A model generated the notes under the pieces. It did not search any database, was not told where the DNA came from, and saw only the letters and a program-made list of their open reading frames with translations. From NCBI GenBank assembly GCA_963514095.1, contig OY741268.1, forward strand, positions 31,791,940 through 31,855,939: DNA of 64,000 bases, given 5' to 3'. The position numbers and the translations under genes were made by a program. Each line of letters begins with the position of its first letter. Position 1 is the stretch's first letter. Of this stretch, positions 22,711 through 36,225 are shown piece after piece. This DNA comes from Eutrigla gurnardus. Taxonomy: Eukaryota > Chordata > Actinopteri > Perciformes > Triglidae.

Positions 22711-25700
22711 ATGGATGGAAGCGCCTCCACAGGAAGTCCCGGGTCTGCTGGGTCTCTCCGGCATCCTGCCAGGTCTCTCCGGCATCCTGCCCTAGCGGAC
22801 GGGGACACGCTTCACATGGCTGATTGGATCTCAGCTCCTGAAGAGGATGACCGCCGGAGCAGAGCGTCAGTCAGTCCTGCAGAGACCCAACTGACTATAA
22901 AGAAACCAGACCATCTGGGTCTCTACGAACACACAAACCACAAGGGTCCTCTGACAGAACAAACAATACCAGAAGATTCTCCAACCAAACCAGCTCAGCT
23001 CGATGTAAATATTTCTACAGAGCAACAAAGACTGAGGGATCCCCCTTCTCCAAAAGATCAACCAGAGCCAGTAAAACCAGAACCACTGAAACTACATCCA
23101 CATGAAAGGAAACCAGAAGAACAAAATCCAGTTGACTGCCAGGAATCCAAAACACAGGAGGATCTTTATCTTACAGATCAGAAACCTGTAGATGCCCCTC
23201 CTCCTCACCTGAACCCCAAGCAGGTGCCTCCTCCTCTTCACCTGAACACCCAGCAGGCTCCTCCTCCTCACCTGAACCCCCAGCAGCCTCCTCCTCCTCA
23301 CCTGAACACCCAGCAGGCTCCTCCTCACCTGAACCCCCAGCAGGTGCCTCCTCCTCTTCACCTGAACATCCAGCAGGCTCCTCCTTCTCACCTGAACACC
23401 CAGCAGGTGCCTCCTCCTCCTCCTCCTCCTCCTCCTCCTCCTCCTCCTCCTCACCTGAACATCCAGCAGCCTCCTCCTCCTCACCTGAACCCCCAGCAGC
23501 CTCCTCCTCCTCACCTGAACATCCAGCAGGCTCCTCCTCCTCACCTGAACATCCAGCAGGCTCCTCATCCTCACCTGAACACCCAGCAGGCTCCTCATCC
23601 TCACCTGAACATCCAGCAGGCTCCTCATCCTCACCTGAACACCCAGCAGGCTCCTTCTCCTCACCTGAACATCCAGCAGGCTCCTCATCCTCACCTGAAC
23701 ACCCAGCAGGCTTCTCCTCACCTGAACACCCAGCAGGCTCCTCCTCACCTCAACCCCCAGCAGCCTCCTCCTCCTCCTCACCTGAACCCCCAGCAGGCTC
23801 CTCCTCACCTGAACACCCAGCAGGCTCCTCCTCACCTGAACCCCCAGCAGGCTCCTCCTCCTCACCTGAACCCCCAGCAGCCTCCTCCTCCTCACCTGAA
23901 CCCCCAGCAGCCTCCTCACCTGAACCCCCAGCAGGCTCCTCCTCCTCACCTGAACCCCCAGCAGGCTCCTCTTCCTCACCTGAACCCCCAGCAGGCTCCT
24001 CTTCCTCACCTAAACCCCCAACCTCAGTCTTCTCCTCAGGTTCTGCCTTTGATCATCTGTTCGACCGAAGAGTCGAACTGGGCTCCACTGGTCCAGGATC
24101 CACCTGTCCTTGCTCCGCTGGTCCAGGATCTGCCTGTCCTTGCTCCACTGGTCCAGGCTCCGCTGATCCAGGATCCACTGGTCCTGGCTCCACCTCTTAC
24201 CATTGAAGTGTTCTGTGACCAGGTGACACCTCGCCCTCTGGTTTCTTCTTCAGGAGACCCCAAACTTTGTGGCTTCCTTCAGAAGCAGGGGGGGCCCCTG
24301 AGAGCCTGGAAGCAGCGCTGGTTCACCTACGAGGAGAAGAAGAACCAGCTGTTCTACTACCGCACACCGCACGATGTCATGCCACTCGGCCGGGTGGAGC
24401 TCTGCAGCGCCACATTCACCTACCCACTGAAGGCAGAGCAGGGCACCTTCCACATCAAGACCCCTGAACGCACCTTTATACTCAAGGTGGGAGGCATGTA
24501 GACCTGGTTCTGGTCTTGGTCTGGTCTATGAACCAGACTTTAAATCCTGGTGTGTGTTCTCAGGCCGTGACCCAGGAGCTGATGCTATACTGGCTGCAGC
24601 AGCTGCAGGTGAACCGCTGGCAACACCGCCAGACCTCCGCCGGGCCAGACCACAACAGCAAGACTACGTCCGCTGGTCCAGACCACAACAGCAAGACTAC
24701 AGGTAACAAACAGCAATGTCTGTGTGTTTTATAAAAACCTCTAGATAAATAGAGATCATGAGTCCTTCTGGTGCAAAGCTGGTCTGATGATGGTCTAACT
24801 GGTCTGATTCTCTAACTGCTTTGATGATAGCACTGTTGTACTTAATCTATCCTTGGTGAACAGCTACTACTTTACTCAGATGAGGATCGAACACTTGTTT
24901 CTATTTTTAGCGTCTGCTAAATGCCTGTAATGTAAATGTAATGGTCTAACTGGTCTGATGATGGTTCCCCTGCAGGTCTTCAACCACTCAGTCACTGGTG
25001 TGGTGTATTTATTAAATAATTATAATAACTTTTTTACTATGATAACTAGATTATATCACTGCTCAATTCACCACCCCGACGACATCACCAACTAATCAAT
25101 GATTAAATGAATTGGCTACTGTTTGTTGATAACACTGGTCCCCTTAAAGGGACAGACCCTGGACAATGTCTCTGTGTGAGGTTAATGAATGTGTTTCTGA
25201 CCACAAAGCTTTTATTTTGAAGGCCGTCCCTCCAATTCCTTCTCCACAGTGTCTTCCTCATGTTTCCTCTCTTGTCTGACATCATCATGATCCGCCAACG
25301 GGATGTGATGTCACCCTGACAGCACCAGGACCTGAACCAGGACCTGAACCTGGACGGTCTTCATCTTTTTCATGTGCTTCTTTAAGATAATAATCAGCTG
25401 TTTTTCAGTTTGCTGCTGCAGTGGAGACCTGGTTGTCACGTGGTTCTCATCTGGTTATCACCTGGTTTTCACTTGGTTCTCACCTGGTTCTCAAGGGGTC
25501 TGATCGTTTCCCCACTCAGTTACACCAGGACTGAAGTTCAGACCATGATCAGGATCAAGTACAGCTGGTTCTTCCTGCTAGAGGAGGACTACAGTACCAG
25601 GACTGAAGTTCAGACAAAAACTAAATAATAATAAAACATGTATGACTAATGATGATTTTTTAAAATTGAAATCAATGAAATCAGCTGATTTTGTGTTTGG

Positions 25701-28700
25701 CAGAGGACTTCCTGCCAGTATTGCGGACTCCTCTGGGTTTGGTGGGGGCTGAAGCCGCTAGCGTAGCATCTCCACAGACGCCGCTAGCCAACATGTCCAT
25801 CAAACATCCGCTCATCGAGATCCAGTGAGTAACGTGGGCTTGTTTTACAGGAAGTGTTCACGTTCAGTATCAGCTGTGTTGAAAGCAAAGAGTCTGACAG
25901 AGATCAGACTCCATTTCCCATGAGCCCCTCTGCTTCTTGTAGCTGGTTATTATGTACTTGTGTGCAGAAACTCAGTTCACAGTCTTCGTAAGAGGGCGTC
26001 TCAGGAGTGGAGTCCGAGTGTGTTCCATGTAGACGCTCCAACGTGGACTCCACGGAGGTCTGTAGAGACCAGCACCACTATGAGTATGTACACTGATACC
26101 AGCACCAGTTAATAATACTCAGTATCAGCATGAATATTATTAGTACTCAGTCAGCTCTAAAAAATATGTGTAAAATACACTGGAACCTGTCCATACCTGG
26201 CACTTACTCGTCTTGAATTGGGACTGATTGAATGTGACTAAGGACTGGTTAAAGGTGACTAGGGGCTGGTTTAACGTGACTATGGACTGGTTGAATGTGA
26301 CTAGGGACTGGTTGAACATGACTAGGGTTGGCTGAACATGACTAAGGACTGGTTAAATGTGACTAGGGACTGGTTGAATGTGACTAGAGACTGGATGAGC
26401 ATGACTAGGGGCTGATTGAAAGTGACTAAGGACTGGTTAAAGGTGACTAGGGGCTGGTTGAACGTGACTAGGGGCTGGTTGAAAGTGACTAAGGACTGGT
26501 TGAATGTGACTAGGGACTGGATGAGCATGACTAGGGGCTGGTTGAACGTGACTATGGACTGGTTGAATGTGACTAGGGACTAGTTGAACATGACTAGGGT
26601 TGGCTGAACATGACTAAGGACTGGTTAAATGTGACTAGGGACTGGTTGAATGTGACTAGGGACTGGATGAGCATGACTAGGGGCTGGTTGAAAGTGACTA
26701 AGGACTGGTTAAAGGTGACTAGGGGCTGGTTGAATGTGACTAGGGACTGGATGAGCATGACTAGGGGCTGGTTGAAAGTGACTAAGGACTGGTTAAAGGT
26801 GACTAGGGGCTGGTTGAACGTGACTAGGGGCTGGTTGAAAGTGACTAAGGACTGGTTGAATGTGACTAGGGACTGGATGAGCATGACTAGGGGCTGGTTG
26901 AACGTGACTATGGACTGGTTGAATGTGACTAGGGACTGGTTGAACATGACTAGGGTTGGCTGAACATGACTAAGGACTGGTTAAATGTGACTAGGGACTG
27001 GTTGAATGTGACTAGGGACTGGATGAGCATGACTATGGGCTGGTTGAAAGTGACTAAGGACTGGTTAAAGGTGACTAGGGGCTGGTTGAACGTGACTAGG
27101 GGCTGGTTGAAAGTGACTAAGGACTGGTTGAATGTGACTAGGGACTGGTTGAATGTGACTAGGGACTGGTTGAATGTGACTAGGGACTGGATGAGCATGA
27201 CTAGGGGCTGGTTGAACGTGACTATGGACTGGTTGAATGTGACTAGGGACTGGTTGAACATGACTAGGGTTGGCTGAACATGACTAAGGACTGGTTAAAT
27301 GTGACTAGGGACTCGTTGAACGTGACAAGGGGCCGGTCGAACATGACTTAGAACTGGTTAGTGACTAGGGACTTGATCTAACCCCCACTTTTCTGTCCCT
27401 CCAGCTCCCAGTACTTCTATTGAGCCTCCAACCCCGCCCCCTCCCCTGTCATTGGCTGAGCCAGCGGGTCAGGTGTTCCTAGCCAAGAGCAGGGATTTGC
27501 CCTCGCTGTTCGACAGCTGGAGCAGGAAGACGAAAAGTCGCAGCGCGTCCACCATGACGATCCTCCGCAGAGACACGGCATCCTCTGACCAGACGTCTCG
27601 TCTCCAGCAGGAGAAACAGATGCTGATGGAGGAGGTCAAGGCTCAGAAGGTGAGCAATATCAGTGAATGATGTTTTTGTGTTAATAATAACAATAATAAT
27701 ACGTAATATTACTATTGTTGTTGTTGTTATTATTATTATTGTTATTATGAATATTATTGGTGTTAGTATTGTTGTTGTTGTAATTATTATTATTATTATG
27801 ATTTTTTATTATTGTTATGATGGGGATAGGTTAATTGATGACTCTAAATTGTCCGTAGGTGTGAATGTGAGCATGAAGGGTTCTGTCTCTACATGTCGGC
27901 CCTGTGATAGACTGGCGTCCTGTCCAGGGTGAACCCTGCCTTCTCCCAATGACAGCTGGGATCGATCCTGAATATAGGATAAGCAGTTGACGATGGATGG
28001 ATGGATTATTATTATTAATATTATATGTCCTGTCCCAGGAGCTGGTGTGGATCCTCCACAAAGCCTTGGAAGCGTCTCAGCTGGAGAAGCGAACCTGTGC
28101 AGAGTTTCTGGCGGAGAAAGGCGAGCAGGAGCGTCTGGAGCTACTGCGCCACCGCGAGCGCCTGGCGGCGGACCTGCGGGAGCAACTGGAGGACGCCAAG
28201 ACGGAAGCGGAGGCAAGGACCAGGACTCTGGCTCAGAGGGACCGGGAGCTGGCTGAGCTGCAGGAGAGCATTGGGATGCTGATGGAGAAGAACAACGCCA
28301 AGCAGGAGGTGAGGTCATACTCTTCCCCTGGTTGTTGTCATCAGTCACAATTGATTTCAGACCAGCTGTTGTGAACAGAAGTGTATTGGATCAATTGATC
28401 AGAAAGAGTTCAGATGTGATTCAGGATCAGATAAAAGACCAGAAGAGACATGGATTAAGCTTACATTTACTTTAATGCCTCCTGTTGTTTCCTGTCAGGT
28501 GATCATAAAGCTGTCTGATCAGGTGACCGCATGCATGTCCTCCGGTAGAGGTCTGGACTCTCAGACCTTCAGACAGCTTCAGCAGGAGATCGAGAACCTG
28601 AAGGTGAAACTCTTTGAACTACACGAAGCACCCAAACACAAATATTCACAGCATGAATACGTTATTACTAACTTCCTGTAGGTCCACCAAAGACCGGGAC

Positions 28701-31700
28701 CACAGAGTCACCTGAACAGGTTCAAGAGTAGAGACAAAGACTAACATCCTGTAGGTCCACCAAAGACCGGGACGTCCACGGAGTCACATGAGCAGGTTCA
28801 TGTCTAGAGACGAAGTCTAACTTCCTGTAGGTGTTAGTGGTCATATTGGGACCAGTCTTAGAGATCCAGTACAACCTGGTTACTTTTACTTTTACTATCC
28901 CCCTGATTCTTCAGGACGATATCGAAGCCTATAAGACTCAGAACAAGTTTCTGAACTCAGAGATCTACCAGCTGACCAAACTGTGGAGGACCAGTTCGAA
29001 GCAGGAGAAGAGTCTAATGGTAAAGGTGGGTCCTACCAGAAACACTATAACCCAGTTTGATCACCTTAGATCTTGGGCTTGAGGAGCCTAGCTTCACTTT
29101 CTCAACGCTGTCCTCGGATTGGCTGCAGTGTGCCTACCTGGAGGCCAGCAACTGTCAGGTGGAGAGCCGGTACCTGGGGGTCCTGCGGCAACTGCAGGAG
29201 ACCAAGTCTCTAGATCCAGTCCAGCGGGGGGCTGTCCAGAAGATGATCGAGGATGCCCTGAAAGGAGCTCTGAAGAGCGCCCTCAAGCTCAACGTGGCCA
29301 GGTACCCAGGACGGTCTCAACACAGCGGTAGGAAGACCAGCAACACCTGGTCCACTGAACTGTGTTTTGTCCTCAGAGACCACGATGAGTACGGCTTCAA
29401 GATCATCCCGGACTACGAGGTGGAGGACATGAAGCTGCTGGCCAAGATCCAGGCCCTGGAGATCCGCTCACACAATCTGCTGCATCAGGTAGACCCGTGT
29501 ATCTGTAGACTGGTAGACCTGTAGGCTGGTAGACCCGTGTACCTGTAGACTGGTAGACGTGTGAACCTGTAGACGGGTCAACGTGTGCACCTGTAGACTG
29601 GTCGACGTGTGTACCTGTAGACTGGTAGACCTGTAGATTGGTAGACCTGTGTACCTGTAGACTGGTAGACCTGTAGACTGGTAGACCCGTGTACCTGTAG
29701 ACTGGTAGATCTGTGTACCTGTAGACTGGTAGACCTGTATACCTGTGTACCTGTAGACTGGTAGACCTGTAGACTGGTAGATCTGTGTACCTGTAGACTG
29801 GTAGATCTGTGTACCTGTAGATCTGTAGACCTGTGACCAGTGTATATGTATAACTCACATTAAATTGAGAGCACCCCGATGATGTCAGACCTCACAGCAA
29901 AGAGGAACCAGATCTGACAGGATTTTTAAAGACCCTGGGTTTGTCCCTGCAGGAGGCTGGAGAGCGCCCCCTGTTAAGTCGCTGGGCCCAGTACCTCGCT
30001 GGCAGGTCTGATGTTGACCTCTGTCCCTCACCAGAGCTCAAAGGTCTGCTGCGAGGTGGCATCCCTCAGGAATACCGACAGCGGGTGTGGCGTTGGGTAG
30101 TCCGAGCTAGAACTAGGACCATCAGAGACTGTCACCCCCAGCGCTACCAGCAGGTATGTAGAAAGTATACACCTAATCCACTCCTGTCCCCACCAGTCCC
30201 CATCTGATCCACATCTGATCCGCACCAGCCCCACCTGATCACATTCTGATCCACATCTGATCTGCACCAGTCCCCACATGGTCCCCATGTTGTAACCTCC
30301 CAGTAATCCAGCTGCTCTGTTTCCAGCTGTGTGAGAAGAGTCGGACGTGTCCTCATCCAGCCTCCAGACAGATCCAGCTGGACCTCCACCGCACCCTGAC
30401 CACCAATCAGTACTTCGGTTCACCTTCTAGCCCCGCCCTCCAGCAGCTCCACCACATCCTATTGGCCTTCTCCTGGCAGAACCCTGTCATTGGCTACTGC
30501 CAGGGACTCAACAGGTACACAGCTCCTCACTTTTTTATCAGTGTCCTCACTTTGTTTAAGTGTCCCCAATGGGTCCTCACACATATCATTAACATTGTCC
30601 AACTTGGCCCCTAACACCAAGTCTCAGAAACTAGACAAAATCCCCTCTCGCCTTATCCTGTGACGTGTCCCCTGACCTGTCATGTGACGTGTCCCCTGAC
30701 GTGTCCTGCGTGTCTCTCAGGTTGGCGGCCATCGCCCTGCTGGTCCTTCAGAGTGAAGAAGATGCCTTCTGGTGTCTGGTGGCTGTGGTGGAAGACATCA
30801 TGCCTCAGGACTACTACACCAAGAACCTGGTGGCGTCCCAGGTCAGGACACTTCTCCATTGATTGTCCTCATGATCAATTGCCCAGTTCTGTCCTACTTA
30901 AAGGGATCAATGGTTGAAAAATGTTTCTTATTTCTCAGAATGAAGCTCTGATCATCATTTACAATACAGTTATTGATTGATCAGTTATTGATTGATCAGA
31001 GTTATTGATTGGTCGTTGTTAATGCTAATCAGTGCTATGGATTTATCATCCAGACTTCCTTGGCCTTGTTCCTCTGCAGGTTCTCCTCCAGTAGGGATCC
31101 TTGTACAGGTCTGCTTTGGAGGCTTTTGGAGGAACTTGAGCTCGGTGTGGTCCCTGACCTGATGGTCCCTGACCTGGCAGTCTTGTTGTGGGCCCTTTAG
31201 GTCCCTGGTAGTCCCTGATTGGTTATTGAGCCTCCTTTATAGGGAGGGATGTCTTAGATGTCATCGATGACCTCACCATTAGGTTCATACATCTCAGTCA
31301 GTGGCTTCCATGGCACCATACTTACTGTTATTGATAAGCGTTATTTATTGATCGCTGTTATTGATTGATTAATTGGTGTTGTTGCTTGGTGGTCTCTGTG
31401 TGTCCAGGCGGACCAGCGGGTCCTGAAGGACTTTCTGGCGGAGAAGCTTCCCAGACTGGCATCTCACTTTGAGGACCACAGCATCGATGTGTCTCTCATT
31501 ACATTCAACTGGTTCTTGGTGGTTTTTGTGGAGAGTCTTCCCAGCGACCTCCTGCTGCCGCTCTGGGATGCCTTCCTGTACGAGGGCACCAAGGTACCTG
31601 AACGCACCATGGCCGTCTTACAGGTGCACATTAAACACACAGAAACGCCGTTCTGTTTCCATCAGGTAGAACGTTAGTTTGAAATTAGAACGTTAGTTTA

Positions 31701-34700
31701 AAGTTAGAACGTTAGTTTAAAGTTAGGTTAGTTTGAAGTTAGAATGTAAGTTTAAAGTTAGGTTAGTTTGAAGTTAGAACGTTAGTTTAAAGTTAGGTTA
31801 GTTTGAAGTTAGAACGTTAGTTTTAAGTTAGAACATTAGTTTAAAGTTAGGTTAGTTTAAAGTTAGAACATTAGTTTAAAGTAAGGTTAGTTTGAAGTTA
31901 GGTTAGTTTAAAGTTAGAACATTAGTTAAAAGTAAGGTTAGTTTGAAGTTAGAATGTTAGTTTGAAGTTAGGTTAGTTTGAAGTTAGAATGTTAGTTTAA
32001 AGTAAGGTTAGTTTGAAGTTAGAATGTTAGTTTGAAGTTAGGTTAGTTTGAAGTTAGAATGTTAGTTTAAAGTTAGGTTAGTTTGAAGTTAGAATGTTAG
32101 TTTTAAGTTAGGTTAGTTTGAAGTTAGAACATTAGTTTAAAGTTAGGTTAGTTTAAAGTTAGAACATTAGTTTAAAGTAAGGTTAGTTTGAAGTTAGGTT
32201 AGTTTAAAGTTAGAACATTAGTTAAAAGTAAGGTTAGTTTGAAGTTAGAATGTTAGTTTGAAGTTAGGTTAGTTTGAAGTTAGAATGTTAGTTTAAAGTA
32301 AGGTTAGTTTGAAGTTAGAATGTTAGTTTGAAGTTAGGTTAGTTTGAAGTTAGAATGTTAGTTTAAAGTTAGGTTAGTTTGAAGTTAGAATGTTAGTTTA
32401 AAGTTAGGTTAGTTTGAAGTTAGAACGTTAGTTTTAAGTTAGGTTAGTTTGAAGTTAGAACGTTAGTTTTAAGTTAGAACATTAGTTTAAAGTTAGGTCA
32501 GTTTAATGTTAGAATGTTAGTTTGAAGTTAGAACTTTAGTTCCAAGTTAGAAGGTTGGTTTAAAGTTAGAACGTTAGTTTAAAGTTAGAAAGTTAGTTTA
32601 AAGTTAGAACGTTAGTTTAAAGTTAGAACGTTAGTTTAAAGTTAGAAAGTTAGTTTAAAGTTAGAACGATAGTTTGAAGTTAGATCGTTAGTTTGAAGTT
32701 AGATCGTTAGTTTAAAGTTAGAACGTTAGTTTAAAGTTAGAAAGTTAGTTTAAAGTTAGAAAGTTAGTTTAAAGTTAGAAGGTTAGTTTAAAGTTAGAAC
32801 GTTAGTTTAAAGTTAGGTTAGTTTGAAGTTAGAATGTAAGTTTAAAGTTAGGTTAGTTTGAAGTTAGAACGTTAGTTTTAAGTTAGAACATTAGTTTAAA
32901 GTTAGGTTAGTTTAAAGTTAGAACATTAGTTAAAAGTAAGGTTAGTTTGAAGTTAGAATGTTAGTTTAAAGTTAGGTTAGTTTGAAGTTAGAATGTTAGT
33001 TTAAAGTTAGGTTAGTTTGAAGTTAGAACGTTAGTTTTAAGTTAGGTTAGCTTGAAGTTAGAACGTTAGTTTTAAGTTAGGTTAGTTTGAAGTTAGAACG
33101 TTAGTTTAAAGTTAGGTTAGTTTAAAGTTAGAACATTAGTTAAAAGTAAGGTTAGTTTGAAGTTAGAATGTTAGTTTAAAGTTAGGTTAGTTTGAAGTTA
33201 GAATGTTAGTTTAAAGTTAGGTTAGTTTGAAGTTAGAACGTTAGTTTAAAGTTAGGTTAGTTTGAAGTTAGAACGTTAGTTTTAAGTTAGAACATTAGTT
33301 TAAAGTTAGGTTAGTTTAAAGTTAGAACATTAGTTAAAAGTAAGGTTAGTTTGAAGTTAGAATGTTAGTTTAAAGTTAGGTTAGTTTAAAGTTAGAACAT
33401 TAGTTAAAAGTAAGGTTAGTTTGAAGTTAGAATGTTAGTTTAAAGTTAGGTTAGTTTGAAGTTAGAATGTTAGTTTAAAGTTAGGTTAGTTTGAAGTTAG
33501 AACGTTAGTTTTAAGTTAGGTTAGTTTGAAGTTAGAACATTAGTTAAAAGTAAGGTTAGTTTGAAGTTAGAATGTTAGTTTGAAGTTAGGTTAGTTTGAA
33601 GTTAGAACGTTAGTTTTAAGTTAGGTTAGTTTGAAGTTAGAACGTTAGTTTTAAGTTAGAACATTAGTTTAAAGTTAGGTCAGTTTAAAGTTAGAACATT
33701 AGTTTAAAGTTAGGTTAGTTTGAAGTTAGAATGTTAGTTTGAAGTTAGAACTTTAGTTCCAAGTTAGAAGGTTGGTTTAAAGTTAGAACGATAGTTTAAA
33801 GTTAGAAAGTTAGTTTAAAGTTAGAAAGTTAGTTTAAAGTTAGAACGTTAGTTTAAAGTTAGAAAGTTAGTTTAAAGTTAGAACGTTAGTTTAAAGTTAG
33901 AAAGTTAGTTTAAAGTTAGAACGATAGTTTGAAGTTAGATCATTAGTTTGAAGTTAGATCGTTAGTTTAAAGTTAGAACATTAGTTAAAAGTAAGGTTAG
34001 TTTGAAGTTAGAATGTTAGTTTAAAGTTAGGTTAGTTTGAAGTTAGAATGTTAGTTTAAAGTTAGGTTAGTTTGAAGTTAGAATGTTAGTTTAAAGTTAG
34101 GTTAGTTTGAAGTTAGAACGTTAGTTTTAAGTTAGAACATTAGTTTAAAGTTAGGTTAGTTTAAAGTTAGGTTAGTTTAAAGTTAGAACATTAGTTAAAA
34201 GTAAGGTTAGTTTGGAGTTAGAATGTTAGTTTAAAGTTAGGTTAGTTTGAAGTTAGAATGTTAGTTTAAAGTTAGGTTAGTTTGAAGTTAGAACGTTAGT
34301 TTTAAGTTAGGTTAGTTTTAAGTTAGAACGTTAGTTTTAAGTTAGAACATTAGTTTAAAGTTAGGTCAGTTTAAAGTTAGAACATTAGTTTAAAGTTAGG
34401 TTAGTTTGAAGTTAGAATGTTAGTTTGAAGTTAGAACTTTAGTTCCAAGTTAGAAGGTTAGTTTAAAGTTAGAAAGTTAGTTTAAGGTAAGAACGTTAGT
34501 TTAAAGTTAGAAAGTTAGTTTAAAGTTAGAACGTTAGTTTAAAGTTAGAACGTTAGTTTAAAGTTAGAACGATAGTTTGAAGTTAGATCGTTAGTTTAAA
34601 GTTAGATCGTTAGTTTAAAGTTAGAACGTTAGTTTAAAGTTAGAAAGTTAGTTTAAAGTAAGAACGTTAGTTTAAAGTTAGAAAGTTAGTTTAAAGTTAG

Positions 34701-35802
34701 AACGTTAGTTTAAAGTTAGAAAGTTAGTTTAAAGTAAGAACGTTAGTTTAAAGTTAGAATGTTAGTTTAAAGGGACAGTGTGTAACATTTTAAGTAATTT
34801 ATCAGCTAAAATCAATATCTTCATTCATAAATAGGTCCTCATAAGTGTATAATTACCTCTGCCAATAATCTGATTTATCCTCGTAAGCAAAGAGTTTCTT
34901 ATTTGTATTTACGTTGGACGGGTAAGTCCTCAGCAGGCTTCCATGTCGTTCCACCATTTTGAAGACTATAACCTCCGGAGAGGGACAAAACACCTAAACG
35001 CGATTTCGTTCAGAGCCAGCGTGAATGAAAGGAGATCACATCAGCGAGAGGCGCTTCCAGACACGTAGGGTGCGTGCGCAGGACCGGCTCTCCCCCCTGG
35101 AGTGGACAGTGACTTTGACTGACTTTTTTTTTCGCCTGTGGGGCACAGATCTCGGATACTAGCGCACCCACGTCCCGCTGTTCCCCCTGGAGCTCCCAGA
35201 GAGCGACTTTTACTGAGCTTTGTTATTCGCCCGTGGTGGACGACCTCTTGCCTTTAACAGTCAGTGTTGTAATAATAATAATAATAATAATACATTTTAT
35301 TTGTTTATTTGTTGGCGCGTTGTAAAGCAATATAAGCGCTTTAGTTACATTTGTTTGGGTTTTTGTGTGTTTAGTTGTTAGCCGATGCTATAGGCTACTA
35401 ATGGAAGGCTACCAAAACTAAACCAATATCAACATGGCAACATAAATCACTATCTTGCTCCAGGAGTAATTACTTACTGGTGAAGTGGTTTTGGATGACA
35501 TGTTGTCATAGCTTCTTGGTACATAACAGCTACCGTAGTTGCAACAAAGCGACGCGCTAGAGAGCACTATTCGTTTGAATGCAAAATACAATTTCACCAC
35601 TAGATGGGAGTAATTCCTACACACTGTCTCTTTAAAGTTAGGTTAGTTTAAAGTTAGAACGTTAGTTTAAAGTAAGAATGTTAGTTTAAAGTAAGAACGT
35701 TGGTTTAAAGTTAGAACGTTAGTTTAAAGTTAGGTTAGTTTAAAGTTAGAACGTTAGTTTAAAGTTAGAACGTTAGTTTAAAGAAAGAACGTTAGAAGTT
35801 AG

Positions 35803-35884
<82 letters not shown>

Positions 35885-36163
35885 CTTTATTGATCCCGAA
35901 GGAAATTCAAGAAAGTTAGTTTAAAGTTAGAAGGTTAGTTGGAAGTTAGAACGTTAGTTTAAAGTTCATTTAGTTTGAAGTTAGAACATTAGTTTAAAGT
36001 TAGGTTAGTTTAAAGTTAGAACGTTAGTTTAAAGTTGGAACGTTAGTTTAAAGTTAGGTTAGTTTAGTTAGTTTAGTTTGAAGTTAGAAGGTTAGTTTAA
36101 AGTTAGAATGTTAGTTTAAAGTAAGAACGTTAGTTTGAAGTTAGAACGTTAGTTTGAAGTTAG

Positions 36164-36225
<62 letters not shown>

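Noticed and set aside
23092..24009. 305-codon antisense frame (RRRSLLGVQV repeats)
   Set aside because: Shadow of the tbc1d2 exon 2 coding repeat; the sense strand joins correctly to the PH domain.
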